Assembly (NCBI GenBank): GCA_963750255.1 | Contig: CAVVPZ010000009.1 | Location: 248,001 to 312,000, forward strand | DNA: 64,000 nt | Reading direction: 5' to 3' | Source of the DNA: DATLED01 sp963750255 | GTDB taxonomy: Bacteria; Actinomycetota; Acidimicrobiia; Acidimicrobiales; CADCTF01 | Shown: positions 35,219-44,899 of the stretch, piece after piece | Layout: every line of letters begins with the position of its first letter | Position numbering within the stretch: position 1 is the stretch's first letter | Notes under the pieces: model-generated | Told to the model about the DNA's origin: nothing | Database searches by the model: none | What the model saw: only the letters and a program-made list of their open reading frames with translations | Made by a program: the position numbers and the translations under genes

Positions 35219-37645
35219 ATGGCTGAAGCCATCTCCGTGTCGGGCCCGATCAGTGGCACCGACAAGACCCTGTCATTCGAGACGGGCGTCCTCGCCCCCC
35301 AATCCCAGGGTGCCGTCATCGCCCGCGTTGGCGACACCCTCGTCCTCGTCACGGCCAACGCCGAGAAGAAGGTCCGTGACGGCATCGACTTCTTCCCCCT
35401 GACGGTCGACGTCGAGGAGAAGAAGTACGCCGCCGGGTTCATTCCCGGCTCGGTCTTCCGTCGTGAGGGCCGTCCCACCGACGAAGCCATCCTGACGTGT
35501 CGCCTCATCGACCGCCCCCTGCGGCCGAGCTTCGCCAACGGCTATCGCAACGAGACCCAGGTCATCGTCACGGTCATGGGCGTCGACTTCGAGAACCCGC
35601 ACGACGTCATCGCCATCAACGGTGCGTCGGCTGCGCTGATGATCTCGGGCATTCCCTTCGAGGGGCCGATCGGTGCTGTGCGCCTGGCCTACTCCCAGGA
35701 CGGCACCTGGATCCCGCATCCCACCTATCAGGAGGGCGAGGAGGCCACGTTCGAGATCGTCGTCGCCGGCCGTCAGGTCACCTCCGACAGCGGTGACGAC
35801 GACGTCGCCATCATGATGGTCGAGGCTGGCGGCACCGAGAACGCCGTCCGCTACTACGACGACGGTGCCCCCAAGGTGACCGAAGAGGTCATCGCCGAGG
35901 GCCTCGAGGCGGCCAAGACCTGGATCCAGGAAGCCATCGACCTCCAGCTCGAGTTGGTCGAGAAGGCGGGCGTGGGCGAGCCCATCCCCTACGACGCGCA
36001 GGCCGACTACGGCGACGACGTGTTCGCCCGGGTGTCCGAGGTCGGCACCGACTCCCTCAACGCCGCCAGCCAGATCGCGCAGAAGGCCGAGCGCAACGAG
36101 GCCACCGACGCCGCCACCGCCCAGATCATCGCCACCCTCGGCGCCGAGTTCGAAGGACGCGCCGGCGAGGTCAAGGCCGCCGTCCGCTCGCTCCAGAAGA
36201 AGCTGATCCGCAAGCGCATCGTCGAGGACGGTGTCCGCATCGACGGACGCGGCGCCTCTGATCTGCGGCCCGTATCGGCCCAGGTCGGCATCCTGCCCCG
36301 AGCCCACGGCTCGGGTCTCTTCCAGCGAGGCGAGACCCAGGTGCTCAACGTGGCCACCCTCGGCATGCCGAAGATGGACCTCATGATCCCGTTCCAGGAC
36401 GGGCTCACGCCGACCGAGCGCAAGCGCTACATCCACCACTATTCGATGCCGCCCTACTCCAACGGCGAGACGGGTCGCGTCGGCGGCACCAAGCGCCGCG
36501 AAGTCGGCCACGGCCTCCTGGCCGAGCGGGCCATCGTGCCGGTGCTGCCGGCGCAGGCCGACTTCCCCTACGCCATGCGGCTCGTCTCCGAGGTGCTGTC
36601 GTCCAACGGGTCGACCTCCATGGGGTCGGTCTGCTCGTCGTCGCTGTCGCTGATGGACGCCGGCGTGCCGATCTCGGCGCCCGTCGCCGGCATCGCCATG
36701 GGCCTCGTCTACGAGGGTGGCAAGTACCTGTCGCTCACCGACATCCTCGGGGCCGAGGACGCTTTCGGCGACATGGACTTCAAGGTCGCCGGCACGTCCG
36801 AGTTCGTCACCGCCCTGCAGCTCGACACCAAGATCGACGGCCTCCCGGCCGACGTCCTGGCCGACGCCCTGCAGCAGGCGAAGAAGGCCCGTCTCGAGAT
36901 CCTCGAGATCATGAACGCCTGCATCAGCGAGCCCCGGCCCGAGGTCAACGAGTCAGCGCCGAAGATCGTGTCGTTCGAGATCCCGATGGACAAGATCGGC
37001 GAGGTCATCGGACCCAAGGGCAAGGTCATCAACACGATCCAGCAGGAGACGGGCGCCGATATCGCCGTCGACGACGACGGTGTCGTGGGTACGGTCACCA
37101 TCGGTTCCAAGGACGGCGCTGCCGTCAGTGAGGCCCGTCGCCGCATCGAGTTGATCCTCGACCCGCCCAAGGCCGAGGTCGGCGCCATCTACAGCGGGCG
37201 CGTGGTCAACATCACCAAGTTCGGCGCCTTCGTCAACATCCTCCCGGGCCGCGACGGCCTGGTCCACATCTCCAAGCTGGGCCAGGGCAAGCGGGTCGAG
37301 AGGGTCGAAGACGTCGTCGACCTCGGTGACGAGATCCAGGTCCGGGTCGACGACATCGATCCCCAGGGCAAGGTCAGCCTCTCCATCGCCGGCGACGCTC
37401 CGGCGGGTGGCGGCGGCAATGCCAAGCCGGTGCAGACGGCTTCGTCGGCCGAGTCGGCCGCCGAGTTGGGCGACACCAAGACCGCCTCGTTCGAAGAGTT
37501 CTTCGAGCAGGAGGCAGGCAGCGAGTTCGGCGACCTCGGTCCGTCCGAGACCGGCGGCCCTGGCGGCGGTGCGCCCCGGCGCTCAGGCGGCGGCTCCGGC
37601 CCCCGTCGCGGCGGAAACGGCGGCGGACGCGGCCGTCGCAACTGA
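35219..37645 (+). CDS. pnp: Polyribonucleotide nucleotidyltransferase (PNPase)
   Basis: Phosphorolytic 3'-5' exoribonuclease, trimer. 808 residues. First RNase PH domain with ADGRDGIDFFPLTVDVEEK-type segment (here VRDGIDFFPLT), PGSVFRREGRPTDEAILTCRLIDRPLRP; second with GIDGRGASDLRP-type DGVRIDGRG, HGSGLFQRGETQ and SSNGSTSMGSVCSSSLSLMDAGVP; then KH (IGEVIGPKGKVINTIQQETGADI) and S1 (YSGRVVNITKFGAFVNILPGRDGLVHIS). A Gly/Arg-rich tail (GGGSGPRRGGNGGGRG) ends the protein. AAAGGAG lies before ATG 35219. No frameshift. Confidence 0.97.
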   Translation: MAEAISVSGPISGTDKTLSFETGVLAPQSQGAVIARVGDTLVLVTANAEKKVRDGIDFFPLTVDVEEKKYAAGFIPGSVFRREGRPTDEAILTCRLIDRPLRPSFANGYRNETQVIVTVMGVDFENPHDVIAINGASAALMISGIPFEGPIGAVRLAYSQDGTWIPHPTYQEGEEATFEIVVAGRQVTSDSGDDDVAIMMVEAGGTENAVRYYDDGAPKVTEEVIAEGLEAAKTWIQEAIDLQLELVEKAGVGEPIPYDAQADYGDDVFARVSEVGTDSLNAASQIAQKAERNEATDAATAQIIATLGAEFEGRAGEVKAAVRSLQKKLIRKRIVEDGVRIDGRGASDLRPVSAQVGILPRAHGSGLFQRGETQVLNVATLGMPKMDLMIPFQDGLTPTERKRYIHHYSMPPYSNGETGRVGGTKRREVGHGLLAERAIVPVLPAQADFPYAMRLVSEVLSSNGSTSMGSVCSSSLSLMDAGVPISAPVAGIAMGLVYEGGKYLSLTDILGAEDAFGDMDFKVAGTSEFVTALQLDTKIDGLPADVLADALQQAKKARLEILEIMNACISEPRPEVNESAPKIVSFEIPMDKIGEVIGPKGKVINTIQQETGADIAVDDDGVVGTVTIGSKDGAAVSEARRRIELILDPPKAEVGAIYSGRVVNITKFGAFVNILPGRDGLVHISKLGQGKRVERVEDVVDLGDEIQVRVDDIDPQGKVSLSIAGDAPAGGGGNAKPVQTASSAESAAELGDTKTASFEEFFEQEAGSEFGDLGPSETGGPGGGAPRRSGGGSGPRRGGNGGGRGRRN

Positions 37646-37666
37646 CATCAGCCGTACGCAGCGAAT

Positions 37667-37697
37667 GGATCCGCCCGGCCCTCGGCCGGGCGGATCC
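37667..37697 (+). terminator. Terminator hairpin after pnp
   Basis: A perfect 14-bp inverted repeat GGATCCGCCCGGCC / GGCCGGGCGGATCC with a CTC loop lies 21 bp after the pnp stop, before the dapB promoter. Confidence 0.85.
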
Positions 37698-37715
37698 GCG
37701 TCCCGGCCTCGGGGC

Positions 37716-37721
37716 TACGCT
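37716..37721 (+). promoter_or_regulatory. -10 box of leaderless dapB promoter
   Basis: TACGCT ends 7 nt before the dapB GTG (37729); no ribosome-binding sequence is present. Confidence 0.55.
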
Positions 37722-37728
37722 CCGGCGG

Positions 37729-38520
37729 GTGAATCGCGTAGCCGTGTTCGGCGCCGGCGGACGGATGGGTGCGACGGTGTGCCAGGCGGTGATCGCCGAC
37801 CCCGACCTCGAACTCGTCGCCGCCGTGGATCCCCACCACGCCGGACTCGACCTCCGATCGGTGCTGGGCCAAGAGGCCAACGGCATCCAGATCTCGTCAA
37901 CGGCTGACTCGCTGGTCGGCGACGACATCGACGTTGCCGTCGACTTCACCGTGGCCACGGCGGCGATGGACAACCTCCGGTGGTGCGCGGCCAACGCTGT
38001 CAACGCCGTGGTGGGCACGACCGGCTTGAGCAGCGACGAACTCGACGAGCTCCGAGACGCGTTCACCAAGAGCAGTTGTGTCGTGGCGGCCAACTTCGCC
38101 ATCGGGGCGGTGCTGATGATGCGCTTCGCCGAGATGGCGGCGCCCTGGTTCGACACGGCCGAGATCATCGAATTGCACCACGACCAGAAGATCGACGCCC
38201 CTTCGGGCACCGCACTGCGCACGGCCGAACGCATGGCCGACGCATCGGGCGAGTGGGGGGCCGACCCGACGACCAAGACGGTGATCGGCGGCGCTCGTGG
38301 TGGTGCCGGGCCGGCTGGCATTCGCATTCACTCGGTCCGCCTCCGCGGGCTCGTCGCCCACCAAGAGGTGTTGCTCGGGGCCGAAGGCCAGTCGTTGACC
38401 ATCCGCCACGACAGCTACGACCGGTCGTCCTTCATGCCCGGGGTGGTGCTGGCTTGTAAGCACATCGGCGAGCACCCGGGGCTGACCATCGGCCTCGAAC
38501 CCCTTCTCGGCCTCGCCTGA
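37729..38520 (+). CDS. dapB: 4-hydroxy-tetrahydrodipicolinate reductase
   Basis: Lysine and diaminopimelate synthesis, reducing the DapA product with NAD(P)H. 263 residues: nucleotide loop VFGAGGRMGATVCQ, TVATAAMDNLRW, GTTGLSSDEL, ANFAIGAVLMMRFAEMA, the catalytic ELHHDQKIDAPSGTALRTAE motif and the IRHDSYDRSSFMPGVVLA ending. dapA, usually close by in actinobacteria, is 10.4 kb away beyond an accessory block. Confidence 0.95.
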   Translation: MNRVAVFGAGGRMGATVCQAVIADPDLELVAAVDPHHAGLDLRSVLGQEANGIQISSTADSLVGDDIDVAVDFTVATAAMDNLRWCAANAVNAVVGTTGLSSDELDELRDAFTKSSCVVAANFAIGAVLMMRFAEMAAPWFDTAEIIELHHDQKIDAPSGTALRTAERMADASGEWGADPTTKTVIGGARGGAGPAGIRIHSVRLRGLVAHQEVLLGAEGQSLTIRHDSYDRSSFMPGVVLACKHIGEHPGLTIGLEPLLGLA

Positions 38521-38569
38521 GGGGAAAATCGCTTCGACCGTCGGCGGTCCGGCGGCGAGACTGCCGGGC

Positions 38570-40374
38570 ATGGGGGGATCCGACGATCGGCGTTCGCGCG
38601 CCATGCGACTGGCCGTGCGGTCGTACTTCGCACAGATGTTCTTCGACTGGCGCGTCTCGGCGCCGGCGTTGTTGCTCCCCGGCGTCGGCGGGGTACTCAC
38701 CGTCTACCTGCCTCCGCTCATCATCGCCAAGGTCCTGGTTGCATTCGCAGGCCGCGCCCCCGGGGAACTCGGCACTCGCGACTTCCTCGGCTACGCCGTT
38801 CTGTTCGGAGCGGCCTGGCTCGGCGGCGAGGTCATGTGGCGCATCGGCATCCACTTCCTCAACCGCACCGACTCGAGAGGGATCGAGCGCCTCTATCTGA
38901 CCGGCATGCAGGAACTGCTGGCCAAGGACCTCGCCTTTTTCCACGACAACTTCGCCGGGTCGCTGACGAAGAAGGTGATCGGGTACGCCAAGAGCTTCGA
39001 GGGTTTCGTCGACACGTTCGCCTTCTCGATCGTGGCCAACGTCTTGCCGCTCTTCTTCGTCCTCGTCTATTTGTGGCGCTACTCGCCCTGGCTCCCGATC
39101 ACCCTGGTCGCGTTGGCTGGTGGCAACGATCGCGCTCGTCGTCCCGCTGATCCGTCGCCGCAAGCACTTGGTCGACCGCCGCGAGGAGGCAAGCAACGAA
39201 GCCGCCGGCCACGTCGCCGACTCCATCTCCAACATGGAAGCCGTGCGGGCCTTCGCCCGCGAGCCCCACGAGTTCGCCATCCACGAGAAGAACGTGCAGC
39301 GCTGGGCCCGCCGGGCGCTGCGTTCGTGGGACTACCAGAACCGTCGCGTCGACCTCGTGACCACGCCGATGTACGTGCTGTCGAACGTGAGCGGACTCCT
39401 CCTCGCCCTCGCCGTCGGTGGTGGGGGCGTTCGGTCGCTCGAGGCCGTGTTCGTCACGTTCAGCTTCTACGCCAACGTGACCCGCGTGATGTGGGACTTC
39501 AACCACATCTACCGCAACCTCGAGACGAGCCTGGCCGAGGCGGCACAGTTCAGCGAGTTGTTGTTGGACCCGCCGACCGTGCTCGACGCGCCCGACGCCG
39601 AGGCGCTGGCACCCGCAGCGCCTCGGTGCAGTTCGACGCTGTCACCTTCACCCACCCGAACTCGTCCGGGCCGCTCTTCCAGGGGCTCGATCTTCGCGTG
39701 GGCGACGGCGAGCGAGTCGGGCTCATCGGGCGATCGGGCGGAGGCAAGACGACGATCACCAAGCTCTGCTCCGGCTCATGGACATCGACGGCGGTCGCAT
39801 CCTCATCGGCGGGCAGGACATCGCCCGCCTGCGCCAAGCCGACCTTCGTTCGCTGATCGCGACGTCCCCCAGGATCCGGTCGATGTTCCACCGATCGCTT
39901 CGCGACAACATCGCCTTCGGTCGCCTGGACGCCACCGAAGCAGACGTGCGGGCCGCCGCCGCGGCTGCGCACGCAGCCGAGTTCATCGAGGACCTGCCCG
40001 AGGGCTACGAGACGTTGGTCGGGGAGCGCGGCATCAAGCTCTCCGGCGGTCAGCGCCAGCGCATCGCCATCGCCCGGGCCATCGTCCGCGCCGCTCCCGT
40101 CCTCGTCCTCGACGAGGCGACGAGCGCGCTCGACAGCGAGAGCGAAGCGCTCATCCAGGCCGCGCTGCACACGCTGATGGAGCGGTCGACCTCGCTGGTC
40201 ATCGCCCACCGACTCAGCACCGTCCAACAGATGGACCGGCTCGTCGTGCTCGACCGAGGCGTCGTCGTCGAGGAGGGCACGCACACCGACCTCGTCGCCG
40301 CCGCGGGTACCTACGCCGGCCTCTGGGCCAGGCAGTCAGGCGGCTTTCTCGTCGACGAGCGTCTGGCCGGATGA
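38570..40374 (+). CDS. ABC exporter: fused membrane and ATPase domains (several frameshifts)
   Basis: Half-transporter of about 600 residues that works as a homo- or heterodimer. Six membrane helices (residues about 20-310), among them VSAPALLLPGVGGVLTVYLPPLI and FSIVANVLPLFFVLVYLW. The ATPase has Walker A GRSGGGKTT, signature LSGGQRQRIAIARA, Walker B VLVLDEATSALDSESE and the switch HRLSTVQQMD. The frame changes near 39115, 39618 and 39765 (a C missing in KLLLRLMDID), and two compensating indels at about 39866-39886 turn the Q-loop VPQDPVMFHRS into nonsense. Substrate unknown. The gene directly follows dapB on the same strand. Confidence 0.82.
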
Positions 40375-40456
40375 GGCGCGTGCATTAGACGAAGCGGTAC
40401 GCTCTGCCCTGTCAGTCCGAGGCGCGCCGCCCGGACCAGATCGTGGGGAGGGTTCC

Positions 40457-41527
40457 GTGGGCGACAAGCCGCTGGAGGGGATCGATGTCGAGCCGGTGTC
40501 GGCCTGGCTGAGCGCCAACATCGAAGGCGTCGTCGCGCCCTTAACCTTCTCGTTCATCTCCGGTGGGCGGTCGAATCTCACCTTCCGGGTGACGGATGCC
40601 AACGGCAGGCACCTCGTGCTGCGACGGCCGCCGATCAGCCACGTGCTGGCGACGGCCCACGACATGGGCCGCGAACACCGGATCATCTCGGCGCTGGCCG
40701 GCACCGAGGTGCCCGTGCCCGCCGCCCTGGGGATCTGTACGGACGTCGACGTCAACGGGGCACCGTTCTATGTCATGGAATTCGTCGACGGTCTGGTGCT
40801 GCGTACCGCGGACCTGGCCGAGAAGCACCTGACCGAGGCGGCGCGACGCCAGGCGTCTGAGGACCTCGTCGACGTGCTCGTCGCCATCCACGCCGTCGAC
40901 CCGCCGGCGGTGGGCCTCGGCGACCTGGGCCGGTCGGAGGGCTACATCGAGCGCCAGCTCAAGCGGTGGTACGGCCAGTTCCAGAGTTCACAACAGCAGG
41001 CCGAGGCGGCCGGCGCGGGGCGGCCCGCTCCTGAGGTGCACGAAGTCCACGACCTGCTGGCGGCACAGATGCCGGCCCAGCGTGAGGTCACCATCGCCCA
41101 CGGCGATTACCGACTCGACAACACGATCATCGGCGCCGACGGCCGGATGCTGGCCGTCCTCGACTGGGAACTGTGCACGCTCGGCGACCCGATGGCCGAC
41201 CTCGGCACGCTGATGGTCTATTACCCCGACGCCACCGACAACCGCCCGGGCCGGCCCGTGGCGACGACCGGTCTTCCCGGGTTCTTGACCCGCGACGAGT
41301 TGACGGCCCGCTACCGCGACAAGAGCGGACGCGACACGTCCGACCTCGACTACTACACCGCCTTCGGCCACTGGCGACTGGCCTGCATCATCGAGGGCGT
41401 CTACGCCCGCTACGCCGCCGGGGCCATGGGTGCCGACGGCGTCAAGGGGGCCGAGATGTTCGGCGGCCAGGTGCTCTATCGCGCCGGGCTGGCCAAGGAG
41501 ATCCTGACCAAGGAGAAGACGACATGA
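40457..41527 (+). CDS. Aminoglycoside-phosphotransferase-like kinase of the acyl-CoA dehydrogenase-associated type (ACAD10/FadE36-like)
   Basis: 356 residues of the APH kinase fold: SGGRSNLTFRVTDANGRHLVLRRPP (ATP-binding), HDMGREHRIISALAGTEVPVP, FYVMEFVDGLVL, catalytic HGDYRLDNTII and metal-binding LDWELCTLGDPMADLG. Such kinases are fused or linked to acyl-CoA dehydrogenases in ACAD10/11 and mycobacterial fadE clusters, where 4-hydroxyacyl-CoAs are phosphorylated before beta-oxidation. The ATGA overlap with the following dehydrogenase gene supports that role. GTG start with GGGGAGGG upstream; a TACGCT box at about 40398 may be the promoter. Confidence 0.85.
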   Translation: MGDKPLEGIDVEPVSAWLSANIEGVVAPLTFSFISGGRSNLTFRVTDANGRHLVLRRPPISHVLATAHDMGREHRIISALAGTEVPVPAALGICTDVDVNGAPFYVMEFVDGLVLRTADLAEKHLTEAARRQASEDLVDVLVAIHAVDPPAVGLGDLGRSEGYIERQLKRWYGQFQSSQQQAEAAGAGRPAPEVHEVHDLLAAQMPAQREVTIAHGDYRLDNTIIGADGRMLAVLDWELCTLGDPMADLGTLMVYYPDATDNRPGRPVATTGLPGFLTRDELTARYRDKSGRDTSDLDYYTAFGHWRLACIIEGVYARYAAGAMGADGVKGAEMFGGQVLYRAGLAKEILTKEKTT

Positions 41528-42819
41528 CGTGGGGATTCGAAACCGAGCCCGAGTTCCAGGAGAAGCTGGACTGGATCCGTGAGTTCGTCAAGGAGGAGAT
41601 CGAGCCGCTCGACCATGCGATGGCCGCCGGCGGCATCGATCGACGCCAGCACCGCGCCCGCACCAACCACCTCAAGCAGGTGGTCAAGGACCACGACCTC
41701 TGGGCGTGCCACCTCGGCCCCGAGCTCGGCGGCAAGGGCTACGGGCAGGTGAAGCTGGCGCTGATGAACGAGATCCTGGGTCGCACTGGCTCGGCGCCGC
41801 GCATCTTTGGGGCCCAGGCGCCCGACACGGGCAACATGGAGATCCTGGCCCACTACGGCACCGACGAGCAGAAGGAGAAGTGGCTCCAGCCCCTCCTCGA
41901 CGGGAAGATCTACTCGGCGTATTCGATGACCGAGCCCACCGGCGGCGCCGACCCGACGATGTTCAAGACCCGGGCCGAGCGCGACGGCGACGAGTGGGTC
42001 ATCAATGGCGAGAAGTGGTTCACGTCCAACGGGGCCTTCGCCAACATCCTCGTGGTGATGGCCATCTCCAACCCCGACGTCGACCCCCACGACGGCGCCT
42101 CGATGTTCGTGGTGCCGCGCGACACGCCGGGCGTCGAGATCGTGCGCAACGTGGGCACCGGCACCGAGCCGCTCGGCCGTGGTGGCCACGCCTACATCCG
42201 CTACACCGACGTGCGGGTGCCGGCGGGCAACTTGCTCGGCCAAGAGGGCAAGGCTTTCGTCATCGCCCAGACCCGCCTTTCCGGCGGGCGCATCCATCAC
42301 GCCATGCGCTCGGTGGCCACCTTGCACCGCTGCCTCGAGATGATGTGCGAGCGGGCCCTCTCCCGCGAGACCAAGGGCGAGTTGCTGGCCAACAAGCAGA
42401 TGGTGCAAGAGCGCATCGCCGACGCCTGGACCGACGTCGAGATGTTCCGGCTCCTCGTGCTCCAGACGGCGTGGAAGATCGACCGGTACCAGGACTACAT
42501 GAAGGTTCGCAAGGACATCGCCGCCGTCAAAGCTCGCCTTCCCCACGTCCTCATCGACACCATCTACAAGGCCATGCACCTCCACGGTGCCATCGGGGTC
42601 TCCAACGAGATGCCCTTTGCCCGCATGTGGATGGGCGCGCCCACGATGGGTATCGCCGACGGCCCCACCGAAGTCCACAAGGTCACCGTGGCCCAGCAGG
42701 TGCTCAAGTCGTACGCCCCGCACGAGGGGCTGTGGCCGAGCGAACACCTCCCGGCCAAGCGAGAATTGGCACTTGAAAAGGTCAGCGCCTGGTTGGAAGA
42801 GGAGGTCGTGAACGCATGA
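41524..42819 (+). CDS. Acyl-CoA dehydrogenase, large type
   Basis: FAD enzyme of 431 residues oxidising acyl-CoA at C2-C3. ELGGKGYGQVKLALMNEILGRTG, the flavin and substrate motifs YSMTEPTGGADPTMFKTRAERDGDEWVINGEKWFTSNG, RLSGGRIHHAMRSVATLHRCLEMM and the C-terminal HGAIGVSNEMPFARMWMGAPTMGIADGPTEVHK. It overlaps both neighbours by 4 bp (ATGA), forming a three-gene operon with the kinase and a second dehydrogenase, like the fadE pairs of mycobacteria. Substrate chain length cannot be read from the sequence. Confidence 0.93.
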   Translation: MTWGFETEPEFQEKLDWIREFVKEEIEPLDHAMAAGGIDRRQHRARTNHLKQVVKDHDLWACHLGPELGGKGYGQVKLALMNEILGRTGSAPRIFGAQAPDTGNMEILAHYGTDEQKEKWLQPLLDGKIYSAYSMTEPTGGADPTMFKTRAERDGDEWVINGEKWFTSNGAFANILVVMAISNPDVDPHDGASMFVVPRDTPGVEIVRNVGTGTEPLGRGGHAYIRYTDVRVPAGNLLGQEGKAFVIAQTRLSGGRIHHAMRSVATLHRCLEMMCERALSRETKGELLANKQMVQERIADAWTDVEMFRLLVLQTAWKIDRYQDYMKVRKDIAAVKARLPHVLIDTIYKAMHLHGAIGVSNEMPFARMWMGAPTMGIADGPTEVHKVTVAQQVLKSYAPHEGLWPSEHLPAKRELALEKVSAWLEEEVVNA

Positions 42820-44078
42820 GCACCGTCGATCACCGAGCCGAGGTCCGCACCTGGCTCGAAGAACACCTCCCGGCAGCCTGGGTGGCCGCCGTCGAGGCCG
42901 ACGATGACGACGCGCTCCGCGCCGCCCAGCAGGGCTTCGACACCAGGGCCTTCCTGCGCGAGATCGGGAAGTCGGGATGGGCCCAACCGACGTGGGAGGT
43001 GGCCCACGGCGGCCGCGGGCTGACCAACGAGGAGGCCGCGCCGGTCGAGGAGGAGAAGTCGCGCTTCCGCACGCCGAGGTCCTTCAACGTGCTCGGTTTC
43101 GGACTCGCAGCGCCGACGATCCGCGAGTACGGCACCGACGAGCAGAAGGCGTTCTACCTGAGCCGGTTGGCCCAGGGTGACGTGTGGTGCCAGCTCTTCT
43201 CCGAGCCCGGCAATGGGTCAGACGTGGCCGGACTCGCCACCCGCGCCGAGCGCGACGGTGACGAGTGGGTCGTCAACGGCCAGAAGGTCTGGACGTCGGG
43301 GGCGCACATGTCGAAGTGGGGCATGCTCATCGCTCGCAGCCACCCCGACCAGCCCAAGCACAAGGGCATCACCTACTTCCTCCTCGACATGGAGTCGCCG
43401 GGCGTCGAGGTGCGGCCCTTGCGCCAGATCACGGGCGACGCCGAGTTCAACGAGGTCTTCCTTTCCGATGTCCGGGTACCCGACTCGTGCCGCCTCGGCC
43501 CAGAAGGCGGGGGTTGGGCGGTGGCCCAGACCACGCTGATGAACGAGCGGGTCGCTCTTTCGGGAGCCTTCGGGGGCGCCGCCGGCGGTGCCCCGGCGCG
43601 GCGTCGGCCCTCCGGCGACCGTCCGGCCGCCGCTCGCCCGCGGATGGGGGCCGACGAGGTCGTGGCCCGGGCCAAGGACATCGGCGCTTGGGACGACGGC
43701 GCCACCCGCGACCGCCTCGTCAAGTTGTGGGCCGAAGGCAAGGTGTCGGTCTTCAACGGCCAGCGGGCGATGGCCGTGCGCCGTGCAGGAGGACAGCCTG
43801 GTCCCGAGGGTTCAGTCGGCAAGCTGTTCTCGACCACCTACAACCAGAAGCTGCAGATCGGCTCGGTCGATCTCATGGGCATGGCCACCACGGCGTGGAT
43901 GCCCGACGACGCCGCCGCCGGCATCCGCGTGCGGTCCTTCCTCCGGTCCCGTGGCAACTCGATCGAAGGCGGCACGTCGGAGATCCAGCGCAACATCCTG
44001 GGCGACCGCGTGCTGGGCTTGCCTCGCGAGCCCGATGCCTCCAAGGACCTGCCCTGGAAGGACGTGCCCCGCAACTAG
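42816..44078 (+). CDS. Acyl-CoA dehydrogenase, second of pair
   Basis: 420 residues, mycobacterial FadE-like. PTWEVAHGGRGLTNEEAAPVEEE, WCQLFSEPGNGSDVAGLATRAERDGDEWVVNGQKVWTSGAHMSKWGMLIAR, RQITGDAEFNEVFLSDVRVPD and the C-terminal RGNSIEGGTSEIQRNILGDRVLGLPREP. Residues about 250-285 (Ala/Arg/Pro-rich) replace a helix usually conserved, suggesting two compensating indels near 43580-43660. The two dehydrogenases may form a heteromer, as known for actinobacterial alpha2beta2 FadE pairs. Its stop codon overlaps the stop of the converging gene. Confidence 0.92.
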   Translation: MSTVDHRAEVRTWLEEHLPAAWVAAVEADDDDALRAAQQGFDTRAFLREIGKSGWAQPTWEVAHGGRGLTNEEAAPVEEEKSRFRTPRSFNVLGFGLAAPTIREYGTDEQKAFYLSRLAQGDVWCQLFSEPGNGSDVAGLATRAERDGDEWVVNGQKVWTSGAHMSKWGMLIARSHPDQPKHKGITYFLLDMESPGVEVRPLRQITGDAEFNEVFLSDVRVPDSCRLGPEGGGWAVAQTTLMNERVALSGAFGGAAGGAPARRRPSGDRPAAARPRMGADEVVARAKDIGAWDDGATRDRLVKLWAEGKVSVFNGQRAMAVRRAGGQPGPEGSVGKLFSTTYNQKLQIGSVDLMGMATTAWMPDDAAAGIRVRSFLRSRGNSIEGGTSEIQRNILGDRVLGLPREPDASKDLPWKDVPRN

Positions 44079-44809
44079 GGGACTTCGGGGGGCGGTGCGG
44101 ACGGCGTGTCGTCGCGAGCCGCCTCCTCCTCGAGGCTCTGTTCGAGCTTGGTGATCGAGGTGAGGTCGGAGCTGCCCTTGCGTCGGCTCACGGCGATGTT
44201 GATGGCGACGAGAACACCCGAGATCACGATGATCGGAAGGCGATACTCGTTGACGAAGTTGGTGAACGTCGAGATCGGCCCGCCGAACACGTCACCCACT
44301 GTCCGGAGCAGGACCATGGCCACGAAGGTTCCCCCGACGTTGAGGACGAGGAACAGCCAGACCGGCATGGCCGAGGCGCCGGCCAACATGCAGATCAGCG
44401 CATTGGGGAAGATGGCCACCATCGGCCACGCTGCCTTGGCGAATCCTCGCTCCATGAAGCGGACCATGCCGCCGCCCTCGCCCAACTTCTTCTCGAGCCA
44501 GCGCACTCCTGCGTCGCCGTACCACCGGCCGAGCAGGAAGAACAATGGATCAGAGATGACCTGGCGGATGGTGCCGACCAAGTAGAAGGGGAGGGGATCG
44601 GTATTGGGCACCACCAGCGCCAGATACCGCTTGCGGGTGTTGAGGGAGATGAGCCAGAGGGGGTGGGTCTTGACCAGCCCGGCCCAGGCGAAGTCGCCCA
44701 CGTAGGCGAGGGCGGTGAGCACCACGATCGGGACGAGAAGCAGCGTGAGCCGCCGGCGATCGGGTCGCTTGGCCGTCGTGGCGCCGGCGGGCTCCGGGGC
44801 GGCGTCCAT
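44075..44809 (-). CDS. DedA/SNARE-associated (VTT) family membrane protein
   Basis: 244 residues with about four to five hydrophobic segments (LTLLLVPIVVLTALAYVGDF; MVAIFPNALICMLAGASAMP; PIIVISGVLVAINIAVSRR) and the DedA-type amphipathic segment FLLGRWYGDAGVRWLEKKLGEGGG. DedA/TVP38 members are putative lipid scramblases or proton-dependent transporters; the activity here is not known. The C-terminal 35 residues are acidic and cytoplasmic. The stop codon interlocks with that of the converging dehydrogenase. The ATG is preceded by TACGTT plus 8 nt. Confidence 0.75.
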   Translation of the reverse strand: MDAAPEPAGATTAKRPDRRRLTLLLVPIVVLTALAYVGDFAWAGLVKTHPLWLISLNTRKRYLALVVPNTDPLPFYLVGTIRQVISDPLFFLLGRWYGDAGVRWLEKKLGEGGGMVRFMERGFAKAAWPMVAIFPNALICMLAGASAMPVWLFLVLNVGGTFVAMVLLRTVGDVFGGPISTFTNFVNEYRLPIIVISGVLVAINIAVSRRKGSSDLTSITKLEQSLEEEAARDDTPSAPPPEVP

Positions 44810-44817
44810 GGGCGCCG

Positions 44818-44823
44818 AACGTA
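44818..44823 (-). promoter_or_regulatory. -10 box of leaderless promoter for the DedA-like gene
   Basis: TACGTT on the minus strand ends 8 nt before ATG at 44809, without a ribosome-binding sequence. Confidence 0.5.
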
Positions 44824-44899
44824 TCAGCGGCGACGAGCGGGCATCCGTCGGGAAGTCGAGAACGCTCGGTACCTTGGCGAGCGTGCTTGGGGGACAACC